Notes: a model not told the origin generated them from the sequence alone. A stretch of DNA of 12,599 nucleotides from Hyphomonadaceae bacterium (GCA_016791325.1 JAEUMU010000026.1:1-12599), one strand, 5' to 3'. Counted from the stretch's first letter, positions 6,031 through 12,599 are shown. Made by a program: numbers and translations.

Positions 6031-6459
6031 ATGGCTGAACCAGAGCTTGATCGTGTCGCGGAGCGGTTGCACGCCGCCGCCATCCGCCTGCTTCGTAATG
6101 TCCGCAGCGCCGATGCTGAGAGCGGCGTTTCGCCAGCCAAGCTTTCGGCGCTTTCAGTGCTGGCGTTCGCAGGGCCGCGCAGCCTCTCAGAGCTGGCGCG
6201 CGCCGAGCAGTTGAGCGCGCCCACCATGTCAAAAACCGTGGCCGACCTCGAGCGCGACGGGCTGGTGGCGAAAACGCCGGATCCGCGCGATCGCCGCGGG
6301 GTGGTGATTGAAGTCACCGCGCAGGGGCGCGCCTTGATGGAGCGCGGCCGCGAACGCCGCCTTGCCATGCTCCGCGCGCGGCTAGCCGGATTCTCAGCCG
6401 AGGATTTGCGTACGCTTGAGGCCGCCGCGCAGCTCATGCTGCGCGCCTCCGCCGATTAG
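6031..6459 (+). CDS. MarR family transcriptional regulator
   Basis: A 142-residue winged-helix regulator of typical MarR length. The recognition region SLSELARAEQLSAPTMSKTV (51-70) is the helix-turn-helix, followed by ADLERDGLVAKTPDPRDRRG, whose DPRDRRG (84-90) is the hallmark wing. N- and C-terminal helices (about 5-25 and 97-140) would form the dimer interface. There is no cysteine, so thiol-based sensing is unlikely and a small-molecule ligand is more probable. The gene is divergent from the VOC protein across a 78-bp gap with a perfect palindrome, suggesting autoregulation and control of the VOC gene. The ribosome binding site is weak. The stop codon overlaps the convergent acyl-CoA dehydrogenase gene by four bases (TTAG). 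Confidence 0.93.
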   Translation: MAEPELDRVAERLHAAAIRLLRNVRSADAESGVSPAKLSALSVLAFAGPRSLSELARAEQLSAPTMSKTVADLERDGLVAKTPDPRDRRGVVIEVTAQGRALMERGRERRLAMLRARLAGFSAEDLRTLEAAAQLMLRASAD

Positions 6460-7598
6460 GCGCCGCGTTTCATCATTTCCCGCGCGATGATGAGGCGCTG
6501 AATCTCGCTGGTGCCTTCATAGAGGCGGAAGATGCGCACATCGCGGTAGAAGCGCTCGATGCCGTGATCGGCCACATAGCCTGAACCGCCGAATATCTGC
6601 ACCGCGCGATCAGCCACGCGCCCCACCATCTCGGATGCGAACAGTTTGGCGCACGCCGCCTCCATCGTCACGTCGCCGCCGCGATCCCGCTTCCGCGCGG
6701 CTTCAAGGATCATGGCGCGCGCAGCGTTCGCCTCGGCGCGGCTATCGGCCAACATGGCCTGGATCATCTGAAAACTGCCGATGGGCTGGCCGAACTGCTT
6801 GCGCTCACCGGCGTAGCGCACGCTTTCTTCAATCAGCCGTTCGGCAACACCGACGCAGACAGAGGAAATGTGCAGCCGCCCACGATCCAGCACCTGCATG
6901 GCGATACGAAAGCCTTGGCCCTCTTCGCCCAGCCGGTTTTCCGCGGGGACGCGCACGTTATCGAAGTTCACATCGTGAATATGGGCGCCCTGTTGGCCCA
7001 TCTTCTTCTCCGCCTTGCCCACACTGACGCCCGGCAGATCGCGCGGCACAAGGAAAGCGGAAACGCCGCCGCCGCCCTTCACCTTCTGATCCGTCCGCGC
7101 CATTACAGTGAAGATGGAGGCGCGATTGGCGTTGGTGATGTAGCGCTTGGCGCCATTCAGAACGTAGCCGTCTCCATCGCGATCCGCGCGGGTGCGCACG
7201 GCGCCAGAATCGGACCCCGCTTCGGGCTCAGTCAACGCGAACGAGGTAATGGTTTCACCCGAAGCGATGCCCGGCAGCCATTTGCGTTTCTGCGCTTCCG
7301 TGCCGAACATCACCAGCCCCTGACTGCCGATGCCCACATTGGTGCCAAACGCAGAGCGAAACGCCGGCGAACACCGGCAGAACTCGAACATGGTGCGGCA
7401 TTCATCCTCCATACTGAGGCCGAGACCGCCATATTCTTCCGGGATCGACAGCCCAAACAGGCCAAGCGCGCGCATCTGCGCTAAAGCTTCGGGCGGAACG
7501 GCGTCTTCTTCAGCGGTTTGCGCTTCGAGCGGCACAAGCCGCTCGTTGACGAAGCGGCGCACCTCTTCCAGCAAGGGCGCGAGAGCGTCTTCCTGCAC
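6456..7598 (-). CDS. Acyl-CoA dehydrogenase
   Basis: A complete 380-residue flavoprotein of the acyl-CoA dehydrogenase family, which oxidises an acyl-CoA to the 2,3-enoyl-CoA and passes electrons to electron-transfer flavoprotein. The FAD/substrate motif is FALTEPEAGSD at 120-130, the C-terminal flavin-binding segment is QIFGGSGY at 334-341, and RDVRI is at 352-356. The catalytic base is E361 in YEGTSEIQ, as in short- and medium-chain enzymes and glutaryl/isobutyryl-type relatives; chain-length or branched-chain preference cannot be told. The start is GTG at 7598, with AGGAG six bases upstream. The ribosome binding site shares bases with the stop codon of the upstream lipoprotein gene, so the two are co-transcribed and probably coupled. 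The 3' end overlaps MarR by four bases tail to tail. Confidence 0.95.
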   Translation of the reverse strand: MQEDALAPLLEEVRRFVNERLVPLEAQTAEEDAVPPEALAQMRALGLFGLSIPEEYGGLGLSMEDECRTMFEFCRCSPAFRSAFGTNVGIGSQGLVMFGTEAQKRKWLPGIASGETITSFALTEPEAGSDSGAVRTRADRDGDGYVLNGAKRYITNANRASIFTVMARTDQKVKGGGGVSAFLVPRDLPGVSVGKAEKKMGQQGAHIHDVNFDNVRVPAENRLGEEGQGFRIAMQVLDRGRLHISSVCVGVAERLIEESVRYAGERKQFGQPIGSFQMIQAMLADSRAEANAARAMILEAARKRDRGGDVTMEAACAKLFASEMVGRVADRAVQIFGGSGYVADHGIERFYRDVRIFRLYEGTSEIQRLIIAREMMKRGA

Positions 7599-7604
7599 GC
7601 GAAA

Positions 7605-7610
7605 CTCCTA
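7605..7610 (-). promoter_or_regulatory. Ribosome binding site fused to the upstream stop codon
   Basis: TAGGAG on the minus strand: the first three bases are the TAG stop of the lipoprotein-like gene, and AGGAG is the Shine-Dalgarno of the acyl-CoA dehydrogenase, six bases before its GTG. This arrangement favours translational reinitiation. Confidence 0.7.
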
Positions 7611-8261
7611 GCAGATCTGACGTTGGGAGAAGCTTGAGAGATAGCGCGGCGTGCACGGCGCCGCGCGCAGCGTGGTTTCACGCGGCGTGAGCCCGCCGAT
7701 TACGGTGCGCCCGGTGGCTCGTGAAAGCAGGGCTGTATCTTCTTCAGTCAGGCGCCATGGGCGAACCACGGCGCTGTGATCGACCAAGCTGGCTTCCCAT
7801 ATGCCCAAATAAACCGCCTCGCCACGGCGGGCCTCAAACGAGGGCCGCTCCGGGCCTTCGATCAAACCGGGCGCGATGTAGGTGACGCGGCCGTCCGGGA
7901 TAGTGGCGAATACACTATCCAGCGCGTAAACGCCCGGTTCGACCTCGACGACGGTAAACTCGCCCGGCAGACCAGCCACCCGCAACGTCTCCGAACTGTT
8001 GGTTCGGGCCTCAACCATGCGCCGCGCTGTGATTTGCTCGAACGCGCCGGTGCGCTCGTCGATCTGGCGCCACAGCACAGCATATTCGGGGTGCTGCGCC
8101 TCCGCAGCTTCAGCGACGCCGATCACGATCAAGGCGTTGGCATTGCTGCCGACGCGGAAAAGATCCTGCTCCCGCGGCGTGGTGCACTGGGCAGCGAGAA
8201 GCGACGCAGCGGCAACAGCGATAAGTCGCACACCCACGCCTTGCAGCCGCCATCCCAGCAT
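7608..8261 (-). CDS. Hypothetical secreted or lipoprotein-like protein
   Basis: A 217-residue protein I do not recognise with confidence. The ATG at 8261 is chosen because it places a hydrophobic export helix (about 10-24) at the N-terminus, ending SLLAAQC; C26 could be lipidated but Gln at -1 departs from the usual Gly/Ala/Ser, so cleavage by signal peptidase I is an alternative. The mature part is a predicted beta-rich domain: ANALIVIGVAEA (41-52), EFTVVEVEPGVYALDSV (101-117) and GEAVYLGIWEA (147-157) look like strands. This pattern resembles DUF2846-type lipoproteins, tentatively. Cysteines C203 and C217, the last residue, could form a disulfide in the envelope. The frame is open upstream to 8498, but that extension is antisense to the thioesterase gene. 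It immediately precedes the acyl-CoA dehydrogenase and shares its stop codon with that gene's ribosome binding site. Confidence 0.7.
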   Translation of the reverse strand: MLGWRLQGVGVRLIAVAAASLLAAQCTTPREQDLFRVGSNANALIVIGVAEAAEAQHPEYAVLWRQIDERTGAFEQITARRMVEARTNSSETLRVAGLPGEFTVVEVEPGVYALDSVFATIPDGRVTYIAPGLIEGPERPSFEARRGEAVYLGIWEASLVDHSAVVRPWRLTEEDTALLSRATGRTVIGGLTPRETTLRAAPCTPRYLSSFSQRQIC

Positions 8262-8288
8262 GTCAGCACCGCCCAAACTGTTACGGGG

Positions 8289-8747
8289 ATGAGTATGGGC
8301 GCAGATGGCGGCACCGAGCAAGGCGACCAGCCGGCGGAAATAGCCGAAGGCCCGATGAAAGGTTGGCTGACCTGGAATCAAGATGCTGATCCGTTCGAGG
8401 CCGCGATTGGCCCGTTCTGCTTTCGCGCCGAAGGCGGCGCCTTTCGCGCGGGCTTCTTCCCGACGCCCTCGCATCTGAACAATGGCGGAATAATTCATGG
8501 CGGGGCGCTCATGGCGTTCGCCGATTTCGCGTTATTCATCATCGCACGGGGCTCACTGCGCGAGACGGGCGCTGTGACAGTGACGTTCAACAGCCAATTC
8601 ATCGCTGCGGGCGTCGCGGGCCAAGTCGTGGAAGCCACCGGGGACGTCTTGCGAGAGACGCGCAGCCTGCTCTTCATTCGCGGAATTGTCACACAAGCGG
8701 GTCAGCCCTTGCTTGCCTTTTCAGGAACGCTCAAAAAGCTCAGATAG
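8289..8747 (+). CDS. PaaI-like hotdog-fold thioesterase
   Basis: A protein of 152 residues with a single hotdog domain of the PaaI/acyl-CoA thioesterase kind, which hydrolyses acyl-CoA to free acid and CoA in the cytoplasm. The signature is N65-GGIIHGGAL-MAFAD: H70-G71-G72 and D79 fall where the family places its active-site loop and central helix. The strands VTVTFNSQFIAAG (97-109) and VVEATGDVLRETRSLLFIRGIV (113-134) complete the fold. The start is uncertain: ATG 8289 is given because the DPFEAAIGPF region (34-43) is normally preceded by 15-30 residues in relatives; ATG 8295 and ATG 8355 (with AAGG four bases upstream) are alternatives. The frame is open much further upstream but lies antisense to the lipoprotein-like gene. 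It is divergent from the acyl-CoA dehydrogenase operon; a shared role in acyl-CoA turnover is inferred. Confidence 0.85.
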   Translation: MSMGADGGTEQGDQPAEIAEGPMKGWLTWNQDADPFEAAIGPFCFRAEGGAFRAGFFPTPSHLNNGGIIHGGALMAFADFALFIIARGSLRETGAVTVTFNSQFIAAGVAGQVVEATGDVLRETRSLLFIRGIVTQAGQPLLAFSGTLKKLR

Positions 8748-8782
8748 CGCCGCCAGAACGGCCGGCGCAGGGGCTTCACACC

Positions 8783-9571
8783 ATGCGATCGCCGGCCGCC
8801 GTTTTCGATCTCCGTACCGCCCTCTCCGGCGAAGTCTCGGCCGCACTGAACCAGCTCGAGGCCGCAAACGATGAAGCGAAGGCGCTGCATCGTTGCCGGC
8901 TGCACCTGAAACGCGCCCGCACTTTGGCCAAGATCGGCGCCGCCGCGGCGCCGGGTTTGGCGGGGATGTTCGAACAAGGCGCTCAAGCGTGCATGCGCGC
9001 GCTGGCGCCGGCGCGCCACCGCGCTGCGCTCAGCGCACTGGCGCGCAAAGCCGCCAAACGCCAGCGTAAGCGCGCCGCCGCCGCGCTGCGCGCAACCGCC
9101 GAAGCTCTTGCCGCCGACGGCGCGTCCGTCGATGCGGACTCGCTCGAACGCGCGCGCGCTGGCCTGCGGGATCTGTTGGCGCTGGCGCAGGTTTGGCCTG
9201 AGCCCTCGCCGCGCCAAGTCGCGCGCGGGGCCGATCGTATCAAACACGCAGCGCGGCGCGCGCGCCGGCGAGGCTGTGGCGCCGGTTCGATGGCGCTACG
9301 GCACGATTGGCGCAAGCGGGAAAAAGAACGTCTGTTCGCGGCTGAGCTGCTTGGCCCGGCATGGCCGGCGCGGCGGCGGCGCAAGCACTTGCGGCGTTTG
9401 GAGGCCACGCTCGGCGAAGAGCGCGACCTCTACTTGCTGATAGCGCAGCTTGAAGCACAGACGGAGACGTCCGCGCACAAGGACGCGCTGCGGGCGCTGC
9501 GCCAGCGCAAACGCAAACTGATGAAACGCGCCGACGCCCTGGGCGCCAAATTGCGCACGCTGCGCGCCTGA
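8783..9571 (+). CDS. CHAD domain-containing protein
   Basis: A 262-residue, very basic, helical protein that is essentially one CHAD domain (conserved histidine alpha-helical domain). Characteristic elements are LHRCRLHLKRAR (35-46) with H36, H41, K43 and R44, the second-half counterpart ALRHDWRKREKE (171-182) with H174 and K178, and LGEERDLYLLIAQL (210-223) with D215. CHAD domains bind polyphosphate and often accompany CYTH triphosphatases; no CYTH domain or gene is present in the window, so this is a stand-alone CHAD protein. The N-terminal half is alanine- and arginine-rich and the two halves look like a pseudo-repeat. The start ATG follows an AGGGG sequence at a somewhat long spacing. It lies 35 bp after the thioesterase and may be co-transcribed with it. 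Cellular role, perhaps polyphosphate-granule association, is inferred. Confidence 0.85.
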   Translation: MRSPAAVFDLRTALSGEVSAALNQLEAANDEAKALHRCRLHLKRARTLAKIGAAAAPGLAGMFEQGAQACMRALAPARHRAALSALARKAAKRQRKRAAAALRATAEALAADGASVDADSLERARAGLRDLLALAQVWPEPSPRQVARGADRIKHAARRARRRGCGAGSMALRHDWRKREKERLFAAELLGPAWPARRRRKHLRRLEATLGEERDLYLLIAQLEAQTETSAHKDALRALRQRKRKLMKRADALGAKLRTLRA

Positions 9572-9609
9572 AGCCGGCGCGAGCCAAAAACTTGACCACA
9601 CAGCCCCGG

Positions 9610-9625
9610 CCCGCCATGAGGCGGG
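9610..9625 (+). other. Short GC hairpin between the CHAD and SDR genes
   Basis: CCCGCC-ATGA-GGCGGG: six perfect pairs and a 4-base loop in the 76-bp gap. There is no T tract after it, so it is not a standard intrinsic terminator; it could be a weak terminator or leader structure, or chance in GC-rich DNA. Confidence 0.25.
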
Positions 9626-9647
9626 GGCATACTGGAGCGCAAACTCA

Positions 9648-10550
9648 ATGTCCGATCCTATCCGCTTTGATGGTCAAGTCGTCATCGTCACCGGCGCGGG
9701 CGGCGGTTTGGGGCGCGCGCACGCGCGTGAGTTTGCGCGCCGCGGGGCGAAGGTCATCGTCAACGATCTCGGCGCGGCCGTAGATGGCTCAGGCGGCAGT
9801 TCGGCTGCAGCAGAAGCTGTCGTTGCGGAAATCACGAGCGCTGGCGGCGAAGCATTCGCCAACGGCGCTTCAGTAACTGACGACAAAGGCGTAGCGCATC
9901 TTGTAGCGCAGACGATGGAGCGTTGGGGGCGCGTGGACGTTCTGATCGCCAATGCCGGAATCCTGCGCGACAAGACGTTCGCGAAGATGGAGGTTGGCGA
10001 CTTCGCCTCCGTGGTGGACGTGCACTTGATGGGCACAGTGAAGCCTGTGAAGGCGCTTTGGGAGATTATGCGCGCGCAGAATTACGGGCGCATCGTCGTC
10101 ACCACCTCGTCCACCGGACTTTACGGGAATTTTGGCCAAGCCAATTACGGCGCCGCGAAGCTGGCGCTGATCGGGCTGATGAACACGCTCAAGCTCGAAG
10201 GCGCCAAGAACGACATTCGCGTGAACGCCATCTCGCCAGTTGCCGCAACGCGCATGACGGATGCGCTGATGACGCCGGAAGTGCTGGCGCGCTTCGCGCC
10301 GGAACACGTCACCCCCGGTGTCATCTATCTGGCCTCACGCGAGGCGCCGACGGGCGCCATCCTTACCGCAGGCGCCGGCGTATTCGCGCTCGCGCAGATT
10401 GCGGAAACCGAGGGCGTTGGGCTTGAGGCGGGCGCAACAGCGGAAAACGTGCGCGACCAATGGCCCCGCATTGCTGATCCCACGGATGCGCAGGCCTACG
10501 GCGCCGGAGGCCTGCAAACACAAAAATTCCTCAGAAAATCGCTGCTTTAA
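9648..10550 (+). CDS. SDR family oxidoreductase, (3R)-hydroxyacyl-CoA dehydrogenase type
   Basis: A 300-residue short-chain dehydrogenase. The dinucleotide-binding motif is TGAGGGLGRAH from T15, with VNDLG at 38-42 after the second strand, where an Asp favours NAD(H). NAG is at 102-104, catalytic Ser at S154 or S155 (TTSSTGLYG), and the Y167-x-x-x-K171 pair (NYGAAKLAL) is intact. The insertion after VNDLG containing GSGGSSAAAEAVV, and the 50-residue C-terminal extension, match the dehydrogenase domain of the peroxisomal multifunctional enzyme type 2 (HSD17B4-like) and its bacterial single-domain relatives, which oxidise (3R)-hydroxyacyl-CoA. No hydratase or SCP2 domain is fused here. GGAG lies ten bases before the start. 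Near an acyl-CoA dehydrogenase and a thioesterase, a role in fatty-acid or sterol-type acyl-CoA metabolism is plausible but unproven. Confidence 0.9.
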   Translation: MSDPIRFDGQVVIVTGAGGGLGRAHAREFARRGAKVIVNDLGAAVDGSGGSSAAAEAVVAEITSAGGEAFANGASVTDDKGVAHLVAQTMERWGRVDVLIANAGILRDKTFAKMEVGDFASVVDVHLMGTVKPVKALWEIMRAQNYGRIVVTTSSTGLYGNFGQANYGAAKLALIGLMNTLKLEGAKNDIRVNAISPVAATRMTDALMTPEVLARFAPEHVTPGVIYLASREAPTGAILTAGAGVFALAQIAETEGVGLEAGATAENVRDQWPRIADPTDAQAYGAGGLQTQKFLRKSLL

Positions 10551-10664
10551 GCGCCGGATCGGGCAGCCGCGCGTGTGCTCGCCGGGCGTAAGGGAACAAT
10601 GTGGGCGGGTTTTTAGGATGCCTGAGCGCGCGTGCTCGGCTAATGAGGCGCGCTCAAACACTCC
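10551..10664. other. Intergenic region upstream of the DUF2339-like gene
   Basis: This 114-bp gap is the longest non-coding stretch in the window. It contains a short T run (TTTTT, 10610-10614) not preceded by an obvious stem, and the 9-bp inverted repeat annotated separately. I see no convincing -35/-10 pair, RNA gene or small open frame with a ribosome binding site. Confidence 0.5.
10623..10656 (+). repeat. 9-bp perfect inverted repeat before the DUF2339-like gene
   Basis: TGAGCGCGC (10623-10631) and GCGCGCTCA (10648-10656), separated by 16 bases, ending eight bases before the ATG at 10665. In RNA it would form a stable stem next to the initiation region; in DNA it could be an operator. 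It has no trailing T tract, so it is a poor intrinsic terminator for the SDR gene. Confidence 0.45.
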
Positions 10665-12599
10665 ATGGCGCTAATCCTCCTCCTCCTCCAGACGACAGCT
10701 TTTGCGGTAGCCGGGTTTCTTGGCTGGCGGCGCTTGCGCGCGCTGGAGAGTGAAGTGGCGCGGTTGCGTTCAGTGGCGGCCGCGCAGGATGCGGGCGCAG
10801 TGAGCGTGCGGCGGCGGGCGCGGGGCGCGCACGCGCTGCACCTCGCGCATTCAGATGCGCAGCCGGCGCTGTTCCCAACCGTTGACGAAATTGCACCGCC
10901 CGCCGGTAGCGGCGGGCGCGATCAAACTGCGCGCGCACGCAATGCTGCGACGCTTTCTCCAGAAACGGCGCGTGCGCTGATGCTGGCGGCGTTTGCGATT
11001 GCGCCGGCGTGTGGATTCCTGTTTGGCGGCGCCGCTGCGGCTAATGTCGCGAGCGGGCTGATGATTGCGGCGGGCATGATGCTGGTCGCGCTGCGGCCAC
11101 TTTGGCGGGTGGCGGCCTGGGCTGGCGCGATCACGGGCGCCAGTTGGGCGCTGATCGGCTTTGCGCTTGGCGCTTTTGAGGCCGCGCCGGTGATTTGTGC
11201 GGCGGCGGCATGTGCGGGCCTAGCTGGGCTTGGACACGCCTATCTACGGCGGCTCGCTCCTGGCCTGACGCTGGCGTTGGCGATGGGCGCGGCGCTGCTG
11301 GCCATCGGCTCGCAGATCGGCCTGATCAGTGCGGCGGGCATCGCCTTCGGCGTCATAGCGGCGGCGGCGGCTGTTCTTGGCTCGTTGGCGCTGCGGTTGG
11401 AGGCGCTGCACTTGGCGGCCTTCGGCGCCGCGCTGATCGGCCTGTTCGTGCTGAGCGGACAAGAGGCGGCGGCGATTTGGTTCACGCCAGCAGTGACGTG
11501 GACGGGAGCGCTATTCTTGGCGATCGCCCTGGTGCGTGTGCCTTACCTTGGCGCGCGCGGAGCGGCGCTTGCGGGCACGGGCGTTTTGGCGCCGCTGGCG
11601 GCGGTGGCCGCACTCCATATTTCGCGCCACGGCTTGGCGGATCCGCTGGCGGCGGGCGCCGCGCTGCTGGCGGTGGCGGCGGCGCTCGCTGGCGTGCTGG
11701 CGCTCACAGTGCGCCGGCGCCCTGGCGGACTCGCGCACTTGAAGCTCACGCCTTGGGTGCTGGCGGGTGGCGCGTTCGCCGCGGTGGCGGCGGCGTTGAG
11801 CGTGGCGCTGCCTGCGCCCTATGCGGCCGGCGCGTTCGCAGCGGTAGCGTTGGGGCTGGTGCTGCTCAACGGCATCATGCCGAGCGCTGTGTGGCGGACA
11901 CTCGCGTGGGCTGGCGGGCTTGGGGCGCTGATCAATGCGACATTCGCGGCCGCATGGCTGCTTGATGAAACCCACGGCGTAGAGCCGCTGGTGCTGATTG
12001 GCGCGGGCCTTGCCGCGCCGGCGTTGCTGACCGGCCTGGCTTCGCATTGGGCCGCGCGCGCCAATGCAGCGGCGACAGCGAGCATCACGCTATCGATCTC
12101 GCTGCTGCTTTGGGTGGCGGCGGCGAACCTACTGCTGCGCCTGCTGGCCTCCGGCGGCGCCCTGCTGCTGACGCCGATCAGCTTCGCCGAAGCGGGTCTG
12201 CATATTGCGCTCTGGCTGACCGCAGCGCTGCTTGTGGCGACGCGCAAACACGCGCCGACGGCCGGCGTGCGGCGCGCGTTCGTGGTGGGGCTGGCGGCGC
12301 TGGCGCTCGGCGCGAGCGTGGCGGCGACGTTGCTTTGGCTGACCCCGCATTGGAGTGAGCGCGCCCCGCCAGACACCGCCGCCGCCTTGCTGCGCTTCGA
12401 CGGGTTGGGCTTCCTGGCGCCGGCGATCTTATTCTGGGCGCATTGGGTTTACTGGCGCGCCACCGGCTCGGAGTTGCGCACGCGCATCGCTCTTGGCGCC
12501 GGCGCAATGCTGACGGCGGCGCTGATTACGCTGGAAGTGCTGCAAATTCGCGAGGACGGGCTGCCGGGCACAGATTGGCTGGGCGCTGGCGTTGGCGCG
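10665..12599 (+). CDS. DUF2339-like multi-spanning membrane protein (5' part)
   Basis: The frame from ATG 10665 stays open for 645 codons to the window end, so the gene is cut at its 3' side. An N-terminal hydrophobic helix (about 2-20, with four consecutive CTC leucine codons) is followed by a short charged coiled-coil-like stretch (RRLRALESEVARLRS) and a polar linker to about residue 100. After that come many consecutive hydrophobic helices rich in Ala, Leu and Gly, roughly fifteen in the visible part. This architecture, plus segments such as ALLRFDGLGFLAPA and ALITLEVLQIRED near the end, resembles DUF2339 proteins, which are typically 800-1000 residues with an N-terminal coiled coil and many membrane spans; their function is unknown. 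An in-frame TGA at 10644 bounds the start. The ribosome binding site is weak. Identification is by architecture and resemblance only. Confidence 0.75.
   Translation, partial: MALILLLLQTTAFAVAGFLGWRRLRALESEVARLRSVAAAQDAGAVSVRRRARGAHALHLAHSDAQPALFPTVDEIAPPAGSGGRDQTARARNAATLSPETARALMLAAFAIAPACGFLFGGAAAANVASGLMIAAGMMLVALRPLWRVAAWAGAITGASWALIGFALGAFEAAPVICAAAACAGLAGLGHAYLRRLAPGLTLALAMGAALLAIGSQIGLISAAGIAFGVIAAAAAVLGSLALRLEALHLAAFGAALIGLFVLSGQEAAAIWFTPAVTWTGALFLAIALVRVPYLGARGAALAGTGVLAPLAAVAALHISRHGLADPLAAGAALLAVAAALAGVLALTVRRRPGGLAHLKLTPWVLAGGAFAAVAAALSVALPAPYAAGAFAAVALGLVLLNGIMPSAVWRTLAWAGGLGALINATFAAAWLLDETHGVEPLVLIGAGLAAPALLTGLASHWAARANAAATASITLSISLLLWVAAANLLLRLLASGGALLLTPISFAEAGLHIALWLTAALLVATRKHAPTAGVRRAFVVGLAALALGASVAATLLWLTPHWSERAPPDTAAALLRFDGLGFLAPAILFWAHWVYWRATGSELRTRIALGAGAMLTAALITLEVLQIREDGLPGTDWLGAGVGA

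Noticed and set aside
6870..7484. 204-residue plus-strand open frame opposite the acyl-CoA dehydrogenase
   Set aside because: Shadow of a complete conserved enzyme; no ribosome binding site or family resemblance.
7776..8288. In-frame upstream extension of the thioesterase to 323 residues
   Set aside because: It runs antisense through the lipoprotein-like gene, has no thioesterase-like or other recognisable sequence, and the domain is complete from 8289.
9610..9625. Intrinsic terminator after the CHAD gene
   Set aside because: Only a 6-bp stem and no T tract; kept only as a weak hairpin.
11195..11965. 256-residue Gly/Ala/Arg-rich plus-strand frame inside the last gene
   Set aside because: Composition is that of a shifted frame; the overlapping frame from 10665 is open for 645 codons and encodes regular membrane helices.
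1..12599. Mobile element, prophage, CRISPR or defence system
   Set aside because: No transposase, integrase, terminal repeats, target duplications, regularly spaced repeats or defence-type domains were seen; all genes look like ordinary chromosomal housekeeping or metabolic genes.

Overview
The window is a GC-rich, densely packed bacterial chromosome segment that looks alphaproteobacterial. The inference rests on composition, gene content (FbpB/FbpC-type ABC transporter, PaaI-like thioesterase, acyl-CoA dehydrogenase, CHAD and DUF2339-like proteins) and protein resemblance to Caulobacterales/Hyphomonadaceae homologues. That lineage call is from memory, not from a search. I see no tRNA, rRNA, CRISPR array, insertion sequence, integrase or phage gene, and no clear signature of recent transfer. 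Fourteen protein genes are supported; the first and last are cut by the window edges.

Layout: (1) 1-1703, plus strand: the 3' end of an ABC permease and its ATPase, translationally coupled by an ATGA overlap and resembling a ferric-iron (FbpB/FbpC) uptake system. (2) 4211-1655, minus strand: a probable operon of a four-cysteine uracil-DNA glycosylase-like protein, an alpha/beta-hydrolase lipoprotein whose start lies inside the glycosylase gene, and a SAM-dependent methyltransferase. (3) 4304-5602, plus: a CE15-like (glucuronoyl-esterase-type) esterase lipoprotein, divergent from the glycosylase. (4) 5952-5575 minus and 6031-6459 plus: a VOC/glyoxalase-fold protein and a MarR regulator, divergent across a 78-bp gap that holds a perfect 7-5-7 palindrome inside a candidate promoter. 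(5) 8261-6456, minus: an uncharacterised lipoprotein-like protein followed by an acyl-CoA dehydrogenase, with the stop codon of the first forming part of the ribosome binding site of the second. (6) 8289-12599, plus: hotdog thioesterase, CHAD protein, SDR dehydrogenase of the (3R)-hydroxyacyl-CoA type, and a large multi-spanning DUF2339-like membrane protein running off the end.

Functional reading: acyl-CoA dehydrogenase, PaaI-like thioesterase and SDR hydroxyacyl-CoA dehydrogenase suggest a loose acyl-CoA metabolism neighbourhood, though they are on different strands and in different transcription units. The clearest regulatory unit is MarR plus VOC protein. The most distinctive structural trait is compaction: all three convergent gene pairs overlap at their 3' ends (49, 28 and 4 bp), leaving no room for ordinary intergenic terminators. 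I do not see convincing evidence for a wholly new multi-gene system; the best leads are regulatory and architectural. No gene-free stretch exceeds about 115 bp.
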